The notes: generated from the letters alone by a model not told the origin. Positions 18,537 through 28,359 are shown, numbered from the stretch's first letter. The stretch: DNA of 64,000 nucleotides from Anaerolineales bacterium UBA6055 (GCA_002428985.1 DIYL01000054.1:186001-250000); one strand, 5' to 3'. Numbers and translations: made by a program.

Positions 18537-20285
18537 TCACTCACGCAGATTACGATGATAAATTTCGGCATAGAGTCCGGATTCTTGTAGTAACTCTTCA
18601 TGTGTTCCCGTTGCAGCAACGCGACCATTATCAAGTACCAACACTTTATCCGCCATGCGAACAGTACTCAGGCGTTGTGCGATGATAAAAGACGTGCGCC
18701 CTTCCATCAGTCTCTCTAAGGCAATTTGAATTAGTCGTTCTGTTTCCGTATCGACACTTGATGTCGCATCATCCAATAAAAGCACACGTGGATTCTTGAG
18801 CAATGCACGAGCAATCGCAATCCGCTGTTTTTGCCCACCTGACAAGGTCATCCCTCGTTCACCGACTTCGGTATCATAACCATCGACCATCTCAACAATG
18901 AATTCATGAGCTTGTGCAGCTTTAGCCGCGTTTATAACATCTTCTTCGGTCGCATCCGGTAGGCCAAAGGCAATATTTTCGCGGATCGTAGCCGCAAATA
19001 AGACAGTTTCTTGCAAAACGATGCCTATTTGATCGCGCAAGGAATTGAGAGTAACATCGCGAATATCATAGCCATCAATTGTGATTTTCCCGTCTGTCAC
19101 ATCATAAAAACGTGGGATGAGGTTGATAATCGTTGATTTGCCGGATCCTGTTGCCCCTAATAACGCAACAACTTCACCCGGTTCAGCTTCAAAATGTAAG
19201 TTTTTGAGTACCGATTGCTGGTTGAAATAGGAAAAAGATACATCCTCAAACATTACACGACCCTCAATATCAGGGAGTTCGTGGGCATGTGGACTATCTT
19301 CAACTTCGGATTGTGCATCAAGAATGCTATAAATCCGTTCACCAGCAGCTGAGGCCATCGCAACAGCTGGGATAATCACTCCTAAGCGGCGCACAGGCGT
19401 AATCAAAAGACCTAAATAAGTCGTAAATGCGACAAGTTCACCAATTGTCAATGATTGCTCTATAACTAAACGCCCACCATACCAGATAATGACGACGGTG
19501 CTCAAACTCGCGATAAAATCAATCAGTGGGATATGTTGTGTCTGCACCCTAACTTGTTTTTGTGCGAGATTGAACCACTTCTGATTTTCATCATTAAATC
19601 GGTCGATTTCTGCATCTTCTTGGGCAAAGGCTTTTACAATTTTTGAACCACGCAGATTTTGCTCGAGAACAGTTGTCATCTCAGCTAATTGTTGCTGGAT
19701 GTCAAGTGATAATGGGCGGAAGATACGTCCAAAACGGTAAGCTATCCACGCGAGGAGTGGCATCAACAACATCGAGAGGAGTGCTAGCCCAGTATTCATG
19801 AGTAGAAGCGCAAAAAATGTAAAAATGAGCAGTGTTGTCGATTGAAATAACCTCAATACAGCACGACCTGTCAAGAAGCGAATGCGCTCAACATCGGAGA
19901 TCGATCGCGCCAATAGTTGTCCTGTTTGTGCTTTATCGTGATATGCAAAGGATAGCGAGGTCAATTTTTCATAGATTGCATTACGAATATCATAGGCAAC
20001 GCCTTGCGATGCAACTTCTGTCCAACGCCCGAGGATAAAATCAACAAATCCTTTTACCACCGTTAATAATAGCAATCCCACAACTGCGACCCACAATACA
20101 TCAAGGTTTTGCTGAACAACCCCAACATCAATAATCCAGCGGATGACCTGTGGGATGATAATGGTTAAGCCATTGACAACCAAGGCAAGTACATACACGC
20201 CAATTGCGATGTTGCGGTATTTTACTAGAAATCCAAAACTGCGTCGTAGCGAACTTTGCGGTAGGGGCTTTACTTTTTGAGCCAT
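18537..20285 (-). CDS. ABC exporter half-transporter A (Walker B Asp, LSGGQ signature)
   Basis: The 582-residue protein has a six-helix exporter membrane domain (about 20-310) and an NBD with Walker A GATGSGKST, a perfect LSGGQKQR signature and Walker B LLLDDATSSVD, where the catalytic Glu is replaced by Asp. This is complementary to the downstream partner: the pair should form one competent ATP site (partner Walker B with this LSGGQ) and one degenerate site (this Walker B with partner LSVGQ), as in TM287/288-type exporters. The two genes are separated by 14 bp when the partner starts at 18522. The ribosome binding site is weak. Confidence 0.9.
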   Translation of the reverse strand: MAQKVKPLPQSSLRRSFGFLVKYRNIAIGVYVLALVVNGLTIIIPQVIRWIIDVGVVQQNLDVLWVAVVGLLLLTVVKGFVDFILGRWTEVASQGVAYDIRNAIYEKLTSLSFAYHDKAQTGQLLARSISDVERIRFLTGRAVLRLFQSTTLLIFTFFALLLMNTGLALLSMLLMPLLAWIAYRFGRIFRPLSLDIQQQLAEMTTVLEQNLRGSKIVKAFAQEDAEIDRFNDENQKWFNLAQKQVRVQTQHIPLIDFIASLSTVVIIWYGGRLVIEQSLTIGELVAFTTYLGLLITPVRRLGVIIPAVAMASAAGERIYSILDAQSEVEDSPHAHELPDIEGRVMFEDVSFSYFNQQSVLKNLHFEAEPGEVVALLGATGSGKSTIINLIPRFYDVTDGKITIDGYDIRDVTLNSLRDQIGIVLQETVLFAATIRENIAFGLPDATEEDVINAAKAAQAHEFIVEMVDGYDTEVGERGMTLSGGQKQRIAIARALLKNPRVLLLDDATSSVDTETERLIQIALERLMEGRTSFIIAQRLSTVRMADKVLVLDNGRVAATGTHEELLQESGLYAEIYHRNLRE

Positions 20286-20391
20286 AAGACATTAATTTCA
20301 ATACTAAGTGGCGTAATAGTGTTATTTCATAGTCTTATCGTAACCGCGTTTGTAAAAATATTGAAAGGGTAAATCTTAATAATCTCATAGA

Positions 20392-21747
20392 CTATTCAAG
20401 TTTTGCGAGTTTACTTGCCAACCCAATATAGGTTGCTGGAGTTAACTGTAACAGCCGTTGTTTATCATCATTAGGAATATCTAGTGTCGACACAAATTCT
20501 TGCAATGCCTCACGCGTGATATGACTGCCACGAGTCAACGCCTTAAGTTGTTCATACGCATTTTGAATACCATATTTGCGCAATATTGTCTGGACAGCTT
20601 CCCCGAGCACTTCCCATACATCATCCAAATCAGCAGATAGTGCGATTGGGTTAATATCCACTTTACCGAGCCCGCGTATCGCTGACAGAACCATTAGATA
20701 GCTATGGGCAATGCCTACACCGAAATTTCGCATAGCAGATGAGTCGCTGAGGTCGCGTTGATACCGTGAGACAGGTAGTTTGTCGGCAAGATGAGACAGC
20801 GTTGCATTACTAATGCCTGCATTGGCTTCAGCATTTTCAAAATCTATCGGATTAACTTTATGTGGCATTGTTGATGAGCCGACTTCACCTTCAACTACAC
20901 GTTGCTTAAAGTAATTAATCGAAATATACATCCACATGTCGCGGCATAAATCGAGCATAATTGTGTTAAAGCGCATCAGATTATGGGAGATTTCTGCTAG
21001 AAAATCATGAGATTCAATCTGTGTAGTGAGTGGATTATGAGTCAATCCGAGACTTTCTACAAAGGATTGTGAAATTGCCACCCAATCTAATTTAGGGTAA
21101 GCGACAACATGCGCATTATATGCACCGACTGCACCACTAAATTTACCTAGGTAATCTTGTTGCTTAAATTGTTTGAGTTGTCGAGTCAAACGATACACGA
21201 ATACGGATAACTCTTTTCCCATTGTCGATGGCGTAGCAGGTTGCCCGTGTGTACGTGCAAGCATTGGTACATCAGCAAGTGATTCTGCGAGAGCTTGTAA
21301 TTGCGCAACAAGAGATTCTGCTTGGGGTAACCAGATTTTATATATCGCATCACGTATCATCATGGCATAGGCAAGGTTGTTGATATCAGCAGAGGTACAA
21401 CAAAAATGCACAAATTCACTCACATCAGCTAATGATGTATCAGCAAGTTGGTCCTTAATAAAATATTCAACCGCCTTAACATCGTGGTTTGTCGTGCGCT
21501 CGATTTTTTTAATCGCATCAGCCGAACGATCATCAAAATTATCTACAATAGAAGTCAACCGATCTTTTTCGGCATCGGTCAACTCACGAACCTCGGACAT
21601 ATCAGTATTTTCTGACATCGCGATTAACCAACGCACCTCAACCAACACACGATACTTCATCAGCGCCCATTCTGATAAATGATCAGCAAGTGGTTCGGTT
21701 TTACTGTGATAACGTCCATCAATTGGGGAGATCGCCCGATGTGTCAT
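20392..21747 (-). CDS. purB: Adenylosuccinate lyase
   Basis: The 451-residue protein matches the E. coli-type PurB in length and start (ISPIDGRYHSKTEPLADHLSE). The superfamily signature SSTMPHKVNPIDFENAEA is intact, as is the TSADINNLAYA motif with catalytic region HGQPATPSTMGKE. PurB removes fumarate from SAICAR and adenylosuccinate in purine synthesis, in the cytosol. AAGGA lies 11-12 bp upstream of the ATG. It is divergent from the polyol operon starting at 21930 and has no purine genes beside it. Confidence 0.95.
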   Translation of the reverse strand: MTHRAISPIDGRYHSKTEPLADHLSEWALMKYRVLVEVRWLIAMSENTDMSEVRELTDAEKDRLTSIVDNFDDRSADAIKKIERTTNHDVKAVEYFIKDQLADTSLADVSEFVHFCCTSADINNLAYAMMIRDAIYKIWLPQAESLVAQLQALAESLADVPMLARTHGQPATPSTMGKELSVFVYRLTRQLKQFKQQDYLGKFSGAVGAYNAHVVAYPKLDWVAISQSFVESLGLTHNPLTTQIESHDFLAEISHNLMRFNTIMLDLCRDMWMYISINYFKQRVVEGEVGSSTMPHKVNPIDFENAEANAGISNATLSHLADKLPVSRYQRDLSDSSAMRNFGVGIAHSYLMVLSAIRGLGKVDINPIALSADLDDVWEVLGEAVQTILRKYGIQNAYEQLKALTRGSHITREALQEFVSTLDIPNDDKQRLLQLTPATYIGLASKLAKLE

Positions 21748-21929
21748 ATTTAGGTGTCCTTAAGCCGTGAATGATTTGTATAGAAGTGTGCAAGACACAT
21801 GTAAAAACATCAAGATAGATGTCAGAACATCGCATATATTTCATTGTGAATAGGCAATAATTATTTGATAGATAACACAATATCACATAAAATAACATCA
21901 ATTAACATCAACATCATAGGAGTTATATT

Positions 21930-22712
21930 TTGTCAAATACCGGTAAACAAGTTGCCTTTATTACAGGCGCGGGCAGTGGGATCGGGCGTGGTTTTGCTCA
22001 TCAGATGGCAAAACTGGGCTATGTTGTGATCGTGACCGATGTAAATGAGGACAGTGCAACTGTTGTTGCAAATGAAATTATAGAAACAGGTGCAACTGCT
22101 ATTCCCTATCAATTTGACATCACAGATGCAGACGTTGCAAAAACCATTGTTGATGAGGTGATTAAAAATTACGAACGGATTGATGTGTTGTTTGCAAATG
22201 CGGGAGCATTAGGTCCATCAGATTTCTGGGATATTCAACCCACAGATTGGGATGTGATGACATCTGTCAACATAAAAGGTACAGCAATTATTGCACAGCT
22301 TGTTGCCGAGCACATGAAAGCTCAACAGAGTGGGCGCATCATCACAACGGCGTCATATAATGCAGTGCGGGTTGCAGCTCATGTTATTCCGTATCGTGTC
22401 ACTAAAGCCGCAATTTTGATGTTTACAAAGTGCCTCGCAATGGTAATGGCACCGTATAATGTGACCGTCAACGCAATTGCCCCAGGGGTAACAATGACCC
22501 CAATGCAAGAACTCTATGCACAAAAAACAGCAGATGAACGTGGTATCACACTAGATGATTATTTGGATGATCGTCGTTCACGTATTCCAATGCAAGAATT
22601 AACCACAATCGACGACCTCAATGCTTTAGCAAAATTTCTCACATCCGATGAATCACGATTGATTACAGGACAAATCATCGCTGTTGATGGCGGTGTCATG
22701 GCTTCGTCTTAG
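21930..22712 (+). CDS. SDR-family oxidoreductase of a polyol/sugar operon
   Basis: The 260-residue protein has a complete SDR active site: GAGSGIGRG (about 12-20), NAGA near 90, Ser in TTASYN and YRVTK (Tyr/Lys), and the C-terminal ITGQIIAVDGG. It starts with TTG at 21930, fixed by AGGAG 7 bp upstream. The first residues after it (SNTGKQVAFITG) fit the family. It is followed after 9 bp by a zinc-type dehydrogenase and then an FGGY kinase and DeoR regulator, so it probably oxidises or reduces a sugar alcohol or keto-sugar in that pathway. Cofactor and substrate are not determined. Confidence 0.88.
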   Translation: MSNTGKQVAFITGAGSGIGRGFAHQMAKLGYVVIVTDVNEDSATVVANEIIETGATAIPYQFDITDADVAKTIVDEVIKNYERIDVLFANAGALGPSDFWDIQPTDWDVMTSVNIKGTAIIAQLVAEHMKAQQSGRIITTASYNAVRVAAHVIPYRVTKAAILMFTKCLAMVMAPYNVTVNAIAPGVTMTPMQELYAQKTADERGITLDDYLDDRRSRIPMQELTTIDDLNALAKFLTSDESRLITGQIIAVDGGVMASS

Positions 22713-22721
22713 GGAGAACAT

Positions 22722-24419
22722 ATGAATTATCAAAGCTATAAAAAAGCAACACATGACATCCCAGAAACCATGTCTGCATGGTATTTGTATGGTGCAGGGA
22801 TCGATAATTTTGGCAAAGATAATAAACCAATTTTCGAAGCTGTCCCAGATGTCCAACCAGATGAGTTGCTAGTGCGAGTTGATGCAGTTGGGATTTGTGC
22901 ATCCGATGCAAAAATGATACGCCTTGGCAATACATATCCGCTATTTAGTGGGCGTGATTTAGTTGCTGAACCACCACGATTGGGACATGAACTTGCACTC
23001 ACTATCGTAAAAATCGGTGAGAAATTACAGTCCGACTATAACATAGGGCAACGCTTGAGTATTCAACCAGATGTATTTTATGAAACCCAACGTAAGTGTA
23101 TCGGCGTGATTTTACCCGGTGGTATGACACAGTATATGGTTATCGGGCAAGAAGTGCTTAATGGTGATGATGGCTCATATATTTTCACGACACCGGATTC
23201 ACTATCCTATGCCGATGTCGCGCTGTTCGAGCCGTGGGCATGTGTTGACGCGTCATATCGTCCGTTTCGACGTTTACAGCCACTCGAAGATGGGGTGATG
23301 TGGATACACGGGCAAGGCGACTTTGAGATCGACTTTGACATTCCGTCACGGCTAGTAGTCGTAAGTGATGTCGCGCCGCATATAATCAATGCAATCGAAG
23401 CACAAAATGTCGAACTAATTATTGCCGATGTACCATACGAACAGGTTCAAGATAAATATCTACAAGATACAGGTATTGACGACATTATTTTGATTTCACC
23501 AGAAAAGCAAGAATTCATTACGAGTGCGCAAACATCATTGAGTAAAGCAGGTACACTCGTGATTGCTAGTGATAAACCACTTGATGATATTCATATCGAT
23601 GTCGGTGATATTCACTATAACTTCACTGCAATTCTTGGAACGAATAAAAAACAACTCTCATCAGCCTATGGTGAAGAAAAAAATCGCACCGAATTAAAAA
23701 AAGATGGGGTTCTGCTGATTCATGGGGCAGGTGGACCGATGGGGCAGATGCATACCCAACGCGCCCTCACAATGCCAGATGGTCCGAGAGCAGTCATTGT
23801 GACTAACCGTGGGTTAGATCGTTTAACCGGACTTGAAAAACAATTTGCACCAATTGCAGAAAAGTATGGAAAACAACTTATTGCAATAAGCCCAACAGAA
23901 CATCCGCATAAATTAGAAGAAACAGTTGCCGAGTTGACAGATGGGGTGCGGTGCGATGATATTGTGATGATGTTTCCTTCGCGAGAAGAAATTAGCATGC
24001 TGCGCGGACTGTTAAGTCCATCCGGTGTTTTGAATTTATTTGCAGGATTGCCACATGGTAATATGGTAGAGATGAACATCAATCCGATCTTGACTGATGG
24101 AATGCAACTTATTGGGACAAGTGGCTCATCTTTAAATGATCAAAAAGGTATCCTTACAAAAGCAATCGATGGAACAATTACACCATCGCAAATTGTCAGT
24201 GCAATTGGAGGATTGAACGCAATCAAAGACGCAATCATTGCAATAAATCACAAGAAATTTGGTGGTAAAATTGTCATCTATCCGCAATTTATTGAACTAC
24301 CACTGATGTCCCTTGACAAACTTTATGATAAATTCCCAGAAGTCCATGCCTTACTTGGAGACAATATAACATGGACAAAACAAGCAGAAGAAAAATTATT
24401 TCAAACCTTATTAGGATAG
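22722..24419 (+). CDS. Zinc-type alcohol dehydrogenase-like protein (sorbose-1-phosphate reductase-like)
   Basis: The 565-residue protein is an MDR-superfamily member that is longer than the usual 350. The N-terminal GroES-like part has VGICASDAKMIRLGN and RLGHELALTIVKIG, the positions of zinc-binding Cys and His/Glu. A Rossmann-type segment follows with LLIHGAGGPMGQMH near 330. Between the two lies an extra stretch of about 150 residues. Long MDR proteins of this type are often annotated as L-sorbose-1-phosphate reductase-like; I cannot confirm the substrate. GGGAGA lies 5 bp before the ATG. It is the second gene of the operon and ends 4 bp before the FGGY kinase. Confidence 0.8.
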   Translation: MNYQSYKKATHDIPETMSAWYLYGAGIDNFGKDNKPIFEAVPDVQPDELLVRVDAVGICASDAKMIRLGNTYPLFSGRDLVAEPPRLGHELALTIVKIGEKLQSDYNIGQRLSIQPDVFYETQRKCIGVILPGGMTQYMVIGQEVLNGDDGSYIFTTPDSLSYADVALFEPWACVDASYRPFRRLQPLEDGVMWIHGQGDFEIDFDIPSRLVVVSDVAPHIINAIEAQNVELIIADVPYEQVQDKYLQDTGIDDIILISPEKQEFITSAQTSLSKAGTLVIASDKPLDDIHIDVGDIHYNFTAILGTNKKQLSSAYGEEKNRTELKKDGVLLIHGAGGPMGQMHTQRALTMPDGPRAVIVTNRGLDRLTGLEKQFAPIAEKYGKQLIAISPTEHPHKLEETVAELTDGVRCDDIVMMFPSREEISMLRGLLSPSGVLNLFAGLPHGNMVEMNINPILTDGMQLIGTSGSSLNDQKGILTKAIDGTITPSQIVSAIGGLNAIKDAIIAINHKKFGGKIVIYPQFIELPLMSLDKLYDKFPEVHALLGDNITWTKQAEEKLFQTLLG

Positions 24420-24423
24420 CCTT

Positions 24424-25944
24424 ATGTCAACTGTTATATCTGTAGACCTCGGTACAAGTCTTGTAAAAGTTGCTCTATTTGAAGACGGTAAATTACTTGG
24501 TGCAGTTAGTCGAGAAGCCCAAATTTCACAACCAGCAGATGGAATCGCTAAACAAGATGCCGATGAATTTGTCAAACTGACTATCGACTCCTTAAAACAG
24601 CTTATGCAAGTCTTGCCTGTCCAAGCTGATGATGTTGCTGGAATTGGGTTTTCTGGTCAAATGGGTGGCATTTTGGCAGTTGATAAAGATTTTAAAGCAA
24701 TTACCCCATGGTACACATCAAATTTGGATAATCGCTATCTACCCGCGCTAGAACAAATGCGAGCAATTGTTGGTGATCGGTTGACGCAACTCAATGGCAT
24801 GGAGCCAATCGGATCACCACGACTATGGTGGTTCCGTGATGAATATCCTGAATTGTATCCACGCATCGCAAAACTGCTCTTAATTTCTAACTATGTTGCT
24901 GGATCACTCGGCGACTTGTCCATAGATGATGCCTTCATTGATCCATCATACCTTGGTTGGTATGGCATGGCAGATACAGCAAATCGTCAGTGGTCAAATG
25001 AATTAATCACTGCATTGGACTTCCCACGTGATTTATTACCTAAAATTGTTCCAGCGAACAAGATTATTGGACATTTAAGCAAAACAGTTGCAGATATAAC
25101 AGGGCTTAAACAAGGCACTCCCCTAGTTGCAGGCATTGGAGATGCAGTTGCAACAATGATCGGAGCAGGCTCTGTGAGGAATGGGCAAGTTGTTGATATT
25201 GCAGGAAGTTTCAATATTTTCTCATTCTGTACCAACCGCTATATTGATGACTTTGAAAATGGTCGTTTGCAATCGCTTCCCGGTCCAACAGAGAATCATT
25301 GGTATCCAATGATGTATATCGCTGGAGCGGGGTTAACACATCGTTGGTTTGCACAACATATTGATACACCAACATCAGCACAATCGTTTGATGAAATGTA
25401 CAAACAATTAGATCAAGGGGCTGAATCCATTCCTGTCGGATCAAATAAGTTGCTATTTATCCCCCATATGTCAGGGAGAGCTTGTCCACCACTGCCACAG
25501 CTGAGAGGCGCATGGTTAGGTCTCAACTGGTCACATACTAAAGCCCATATGTATCGTGCATTACTTGAATCAATTGCTTATGAATACAATGAATCCTTAC
25601 AAGTGGTTCGTGCGCATTTACCCGATATGGACATTCAAACGATACGTATTGCCGGAGGCGGTCGTCAAAGCCAGCTCTGGAATCAGATCAAATCCGATGT
25701 GCTTGGCATACCGTATCAACAAGTAAAACAAACAAGTTTGACAAATCTAGGAACCGCCATCATTGCTGGCAACGCTGTCGGTCTATACGACAATATTACT
25801 GACACAGCCGAGCAATTTACACAGTTAGGAGATCGCTACACCGTCAACCCAGATAATCATAAGGCATATCAAGCATATAGTCGTGTGTACAATCAATCTC
25901 ATGAAGCTGTGGCACAAGTCACAAGTCAACTGATTGATATATAG
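24424..25944 (+). CDS. FGGY-family carbohydrate kinase (xylulokinase-like)
   Basis: The 506-residue length fits the FGGY family. Visible motifs are the phosphate-1 region VDLGTSLVKVALFEDGKL (5-22), GIGFSGQMGG near 77, catalytic-base region GIGDAVATMIGAG near 238, and the adenosine region IAGGGRQSQLWNQIKSDVLG near 412-431. These cytosolic kinases phosphorylate ketoses or polyols such as xylulose, ribulose or erythritol. The substrate is presumably the product of the two dehydrogenases upstream. The ATG lies 4 bp after the previous stop, with AGGA inside the end of that gene. It is followed directly by the DeoR regulator. Confidence 0.88.
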   Translation: MSTVISVDLGTSLVKVALFEDGKLLGAVSREAQISQPADGIAKQDADEFVKLTIDSLKQLMQVLPVQADDVAGIGFSGQMGGILAVDKDFKAITPWYTSNLDNRYLPALEQMRAIVGDRLTQLNGMEPIGSPRLWWFRDEYPELYPRIAKLLLISNYVAGSLGDLSIDDAFIDPSYLGWYGMADTANRQWSNELITALDFPRDLLPKIVPANKIIGHLSKTVADITGLKQGTPLVAGIGDAVATMIGAGSVRNGQVVDIAGSFNIFSFCTNRYIDDFENGRLQSLPGPTENHWYPMMYIAGAGLTHRWFAQHIDTPTSAQSFDEMYKQLDQGAESIPVGSNKLLFIPHMSGRACPPLPQLRGAWLGLNWSHTKAHMYRALLESIAYEYNESLQVVRAHLPDMDIQTIRIAGGGRQSQLWNQIKSDVLGIPYQQVKQTSLTNLGTAIIAGNAVGLYDNITDTAEQFTQLGDRYTVNPDNHKAYQAYSRVYNQSHEAVAQVTSQLIDI

Positions 25945-25957
25945 TGAGCAGTTAACG

Positions 25958-26737
25958 ATGCTACCTGAAGAACGTCGACGCACACTCATAAAAGAACTTG
26001 CTCAACTAGGTACGGCAACAATTGCAGATCTCAGTTCAAAATATCAAGTATCCACTATGACAATCCGGCGAGATTTGAAATTATTTGAAGACAATGGACT
26101 TGTTACCCTTACACATGGTGGGGTTGTTTATGATGGTGAAAAACCATCGCATAGCGAAATTTTTTATTCGGATCGCGCACAGAAAAATCTGCCTCAGAAG
26201 CAAGCCATCGCACGATATATTGCCGAGAACCTCATCAAAGACAATACTGTGCTCATTCTTGACCCAGGAACAACTGTCACCAGTATGATTCCATACTTGA
26301 CTGATAAACAGAATCTAACCGTCATCACCAACGGATTACGAACAGTCAATGCGTTACACCAATATATGCCAACAGCCAAAATTCATTGTACAGGGGGTAT
26401 CTTGCGTGAAGGATCGCTGACATTTATTGGTCCTGTCGCCGAACGATATTTTGAAGATACGTTTGCTGACATCGTGGTGATTTCTGGTTCAGGTTTTACA
26501 CTCAAAAGAGGAATCACTGACCCCCAACAGGTCGATTCTCAAGTTAAGCGTGCTATGATTCAGTCTGCTAGGAACCTTATCGTTGCAATTGATTCTAGCA
26601 AATTTGGCACAACCGCAATGACTCAAATCTTAAAGACGGAGCAAATACAACTATTGGTAACCGATACAAATGCACCATCAGCTCTAATAGAGCAACTAAA
26701 GCAGATGGATATTGAGGTATATCTGGTTGATTACTAG
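25958..26737 (+). CDS. DeoR/GlpR-family transcriptional regulator
   Basis: The 259-residue protein starts with the standard DeoR helix-turn-helix (LPEERRRTLIKELAQL, then VSTMTIRRDLKLFEDNGLV and HGGV) and has the C-terminal DeoRC sensor domain with ILDPGTTVTSM and the VVISGSGF and VAIDSSKFG strings that bind sugar phosphates. The ATG at 25958 is chosen because the typical N-terminus begins there; the frame is open to a TTG at 25934 inside the kinase gene. It is the last gene of the operon and probably represses it until a phosphorylated intermediate appears. It overlaps the convergent gene at 26734 by 4 bp. Confidence 0.9.
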   Translation: MLPEERRRTLIKELAQLGTATIADLSSKYQVSTMTIRRDLKLFEDNGLVTLTHGGVVYDGEKPSHSEIFYSDRAQKNLPQKQAIARYIAENLIKDNTVLILDPGTTVTSMIPYLTDKQNLTVITNGLRTVNALHQYMPTAKIHCTGGILREGSLTFIGPVAERYFEDTFADIVVISGSGFTLKRGITDPQQVDSQVKRAMIQSARNLIVAIDSSKFGTTAMTQILKTEQIQLLVTDTNAPSALIEQLKQMDIEVYLVDY

Positions 26738-27585
26738 CTTGTCTCTGTAAACAAAGATAAAGGCACATATTCTTGTTTTTGTGTTTTGTTTCCCTCTAAT
26801 ATATGTACAGCCATATCCAGAATACGCGGTGCATATTCATCTAAGTGAACATTGGTTGAAGCGATAAAACGTGACTGAGGGTTGTTGATTTCAACTCGTG
26901 CTTCAGGATCAGCATCTTGTCCAACAACAACAATATGTTCTTCACGTCCAATACGTCTTGCGCCTTCAATCACACCAAGTGCGACATCATCATTGATACC
27001 AATCGCCGCAATTTTTTCGTGCTCTTGCCAACTTTCTAATGCAGAAATCGTGCGTTGTGCTGTGATATCGCGAGAGTGACCACTATCCATATATAAGACA
27101 TCTTTTTTAGGCATATCAACGTGTGTCATAAATGTATCAAGAGCCGACTTAATGCGTTCCTGCAAGACACTTGTCACACGCTGTTCTGTCATCAAGAGAA
27201 CTTTATCTACTTGACCATTCCAATTATTAATCGTCCATTTCCCTAGAGCGTCACCCATAAGCCTACCAGCTGCACCATTATCAACGCCAAAGTAATAGGC
27301 TAGTGGAATAGGAATATCGATTGCAATCACAGGAATTTTCTTCATGCTAAACATCATACCTAATTGCGATCCCATGCGCTCATTTACATGGAAAATAATT
27401 GCAAGATCAACAGGCATTGAGACAAATTCATCCGCATTGGTTTTGGCACGTTCGTCATTCATATCATTATCGCGGACAATAAGACGAATGTCGCCACGTT
27501 GCTCGGCATAATGGATAAGCCCATCTGTCCGTAATTTTACTGAAGGGATTGAATCGGCAAAGCTAGAATAACCAATGGTATACAT
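26734..27585 (-). CDS. Cytoplasmic sugar-binding-like protein (periplasmic-binding fold, no signal or HTH)
   Basis: The 283-residue protein looks like the ligand domain of LacI regulators or ribose-type binding proteins: KIPVIAIDIPIP, DNGAAGRLMGDALG, AAIGINDDVALGVIEGARR and VVVGQDADPEA. It begins directly at the first beta strand (MYTIGYSSF) with neither a helix-turn-helix nor a signal peptide. GGAGG lies close upstream of the ATG at 27585, so the start is well supported. A soluble intracellular sugar sensor is therefore likely, though a regulator that has lost its DNA-binding part is possible. It is convergent with and touches the DeoR gene, hinting at a related substrate. Confidence 0.7.
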   Translation of the reverse strand: MYTIGYSSFADSIPSVKLRTDGLIHYAEQRGDIRLIVRDNDMNDERAKTNADEFVSMPVDLAIIFHVNERMGSQLGMMFSMKKIPVIAIDIPIPLAYYFGVDNGAAGRLMGDALGKWTINNWNGQVDKVLLMTEQRVTSVLQERIKSALDTFMTHVDMPKKDVLYMDSGHSRDITAQRTISALESWQEHEKIAAIGINDDVALGVIEGARRIGREEHIVVVGQDADPEARVEINNPQSRFIASTNVHLDEYAPRILDMAVHILEGNKTQKQEYVPLSLFTETS

Positions 27586-27851
27586 GATGATGCCTCCAAT
27601 ACAAAAGGGATTTTCTTTACTTTATCATGAAGATGTATAGAGTAATCATAATAATCCAAAGATTACAAAATTGTGATTAATTGACCCGATCATAACAGTA
27701 TATCGAAGAGTCTACTTTCACACGTGTCAGAAGTTAGGGTTGACTATTTGTTTAGTGTTGGGTAACGAGCCGGATGTCAATCTTGCACATGTCATCCGAG
27801 ATTATTCGAGTTCATGCATACATTCAAAAATGATTTAATTCTTCAAATAGC

Positions 27852-27879
27852 TTGACAATAATTTGTATCTATATATAAT
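27852..27879 (+). promoter_or_regulatory. Sigma-70-type promoter of the marR gene
   Basis: A perfect -35 TTGACA (27852-27857) and perfect -10 TATAAT (27874-27879) are separated by 16 bp. This is the strongest promoter match in the window. Transcription would start about 27886, inside the palindromic operator, giving a leader of about 25 bases before the ATG at 27911. The remaining 266 bp back to 27586 hold only a weak CGGATG/CATCCG inverted repeat near 27772-27805. Confidence 0.85.
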
Positions 27880-27893
27880 GTTGCTATAGCAAC
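27880..27893. promoter_or_regulatory. MarR operator, copy 1
   Basis: GTTGCTATAGCAAC is a perfect 14-bp palindrome directly abutting the -10 box. The identical palindrome occurs after the marR gene at 28360. Its position at the transcription start fits autorepression by the MarR protein. Confidence 0.8.
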
Positions 27894-27910
27894 TATTTTT
27901 GGAAATGATT

Positions 27911-28342
27911 ATGAAGTTTAGTTTAGATCAGTCACTTGGATTTATCACGAATCGTACTGCGAATCGATTGCGCGCTGAACTAGTTAATCGGTTTAAGCAA
28001 AAAGGCTATGATATCACTCCAGACCAATGGTCAGTACTTAATCGTCTATCTGAGGAAGATGGATTATCTCAAAATACTCTAGGAAAGCGTGTTGCAAAGG
28101 ATAAGACGAACATTGCACGTATTGTTACACTTATGGAGAAAAAGGGCTTAGTACGCCGTGAAGCTGATGAGACAGACAGGCGTCAACTCAATATATACCT
28201 GACCGAAGAAGGAGAGAATATAAGTGAACAACTTCAAAATATCACAGAATCAATCCTTGAAGATGCGCAACGCGGTCTCTCAGCAGACGATGTCGCACAT
28301 ACGATTGGTGTACTTAATCAAATCTATGAGAATCTAAGCTAA
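27911..28342 (+). CDS. MarR-family transcriptional regulator
   Basis: The 143-residue protein has the winged-helix MarR fold: ITPDQWSVLNRLSEEDGLSQ, TLGKRVAKDKTNIARIVTLM (recognition helix) and the wing RREADETDRRQLNIYLTEEG with the conserved D-x-R. The ATG at 27911 is preferred, with GGA 7 bp upstream; the frame is open to a TTG at 27899. Such proteins repress until a small ligand or oxidant binds. Identical palindromes before (27880) and after (28360) this gene suggest it controls itself and the small membrane-protein gene that follows. Confidence 0.92.
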   Translation: MKFSLDQSLGFITNRTANRLRAELVNRFKQKGYDITPDQWSVLNRLSEEDGLSQNTLGKRVAKDKTNIARIVTLMEKKGLVRREADETDRRQLNIYLTEEGENISEQLQNITESILEDAQRGLSADDVAHTIGVLNQIYENLS

Positions 28343-28359
28343 AAAATTTTTCACATATT

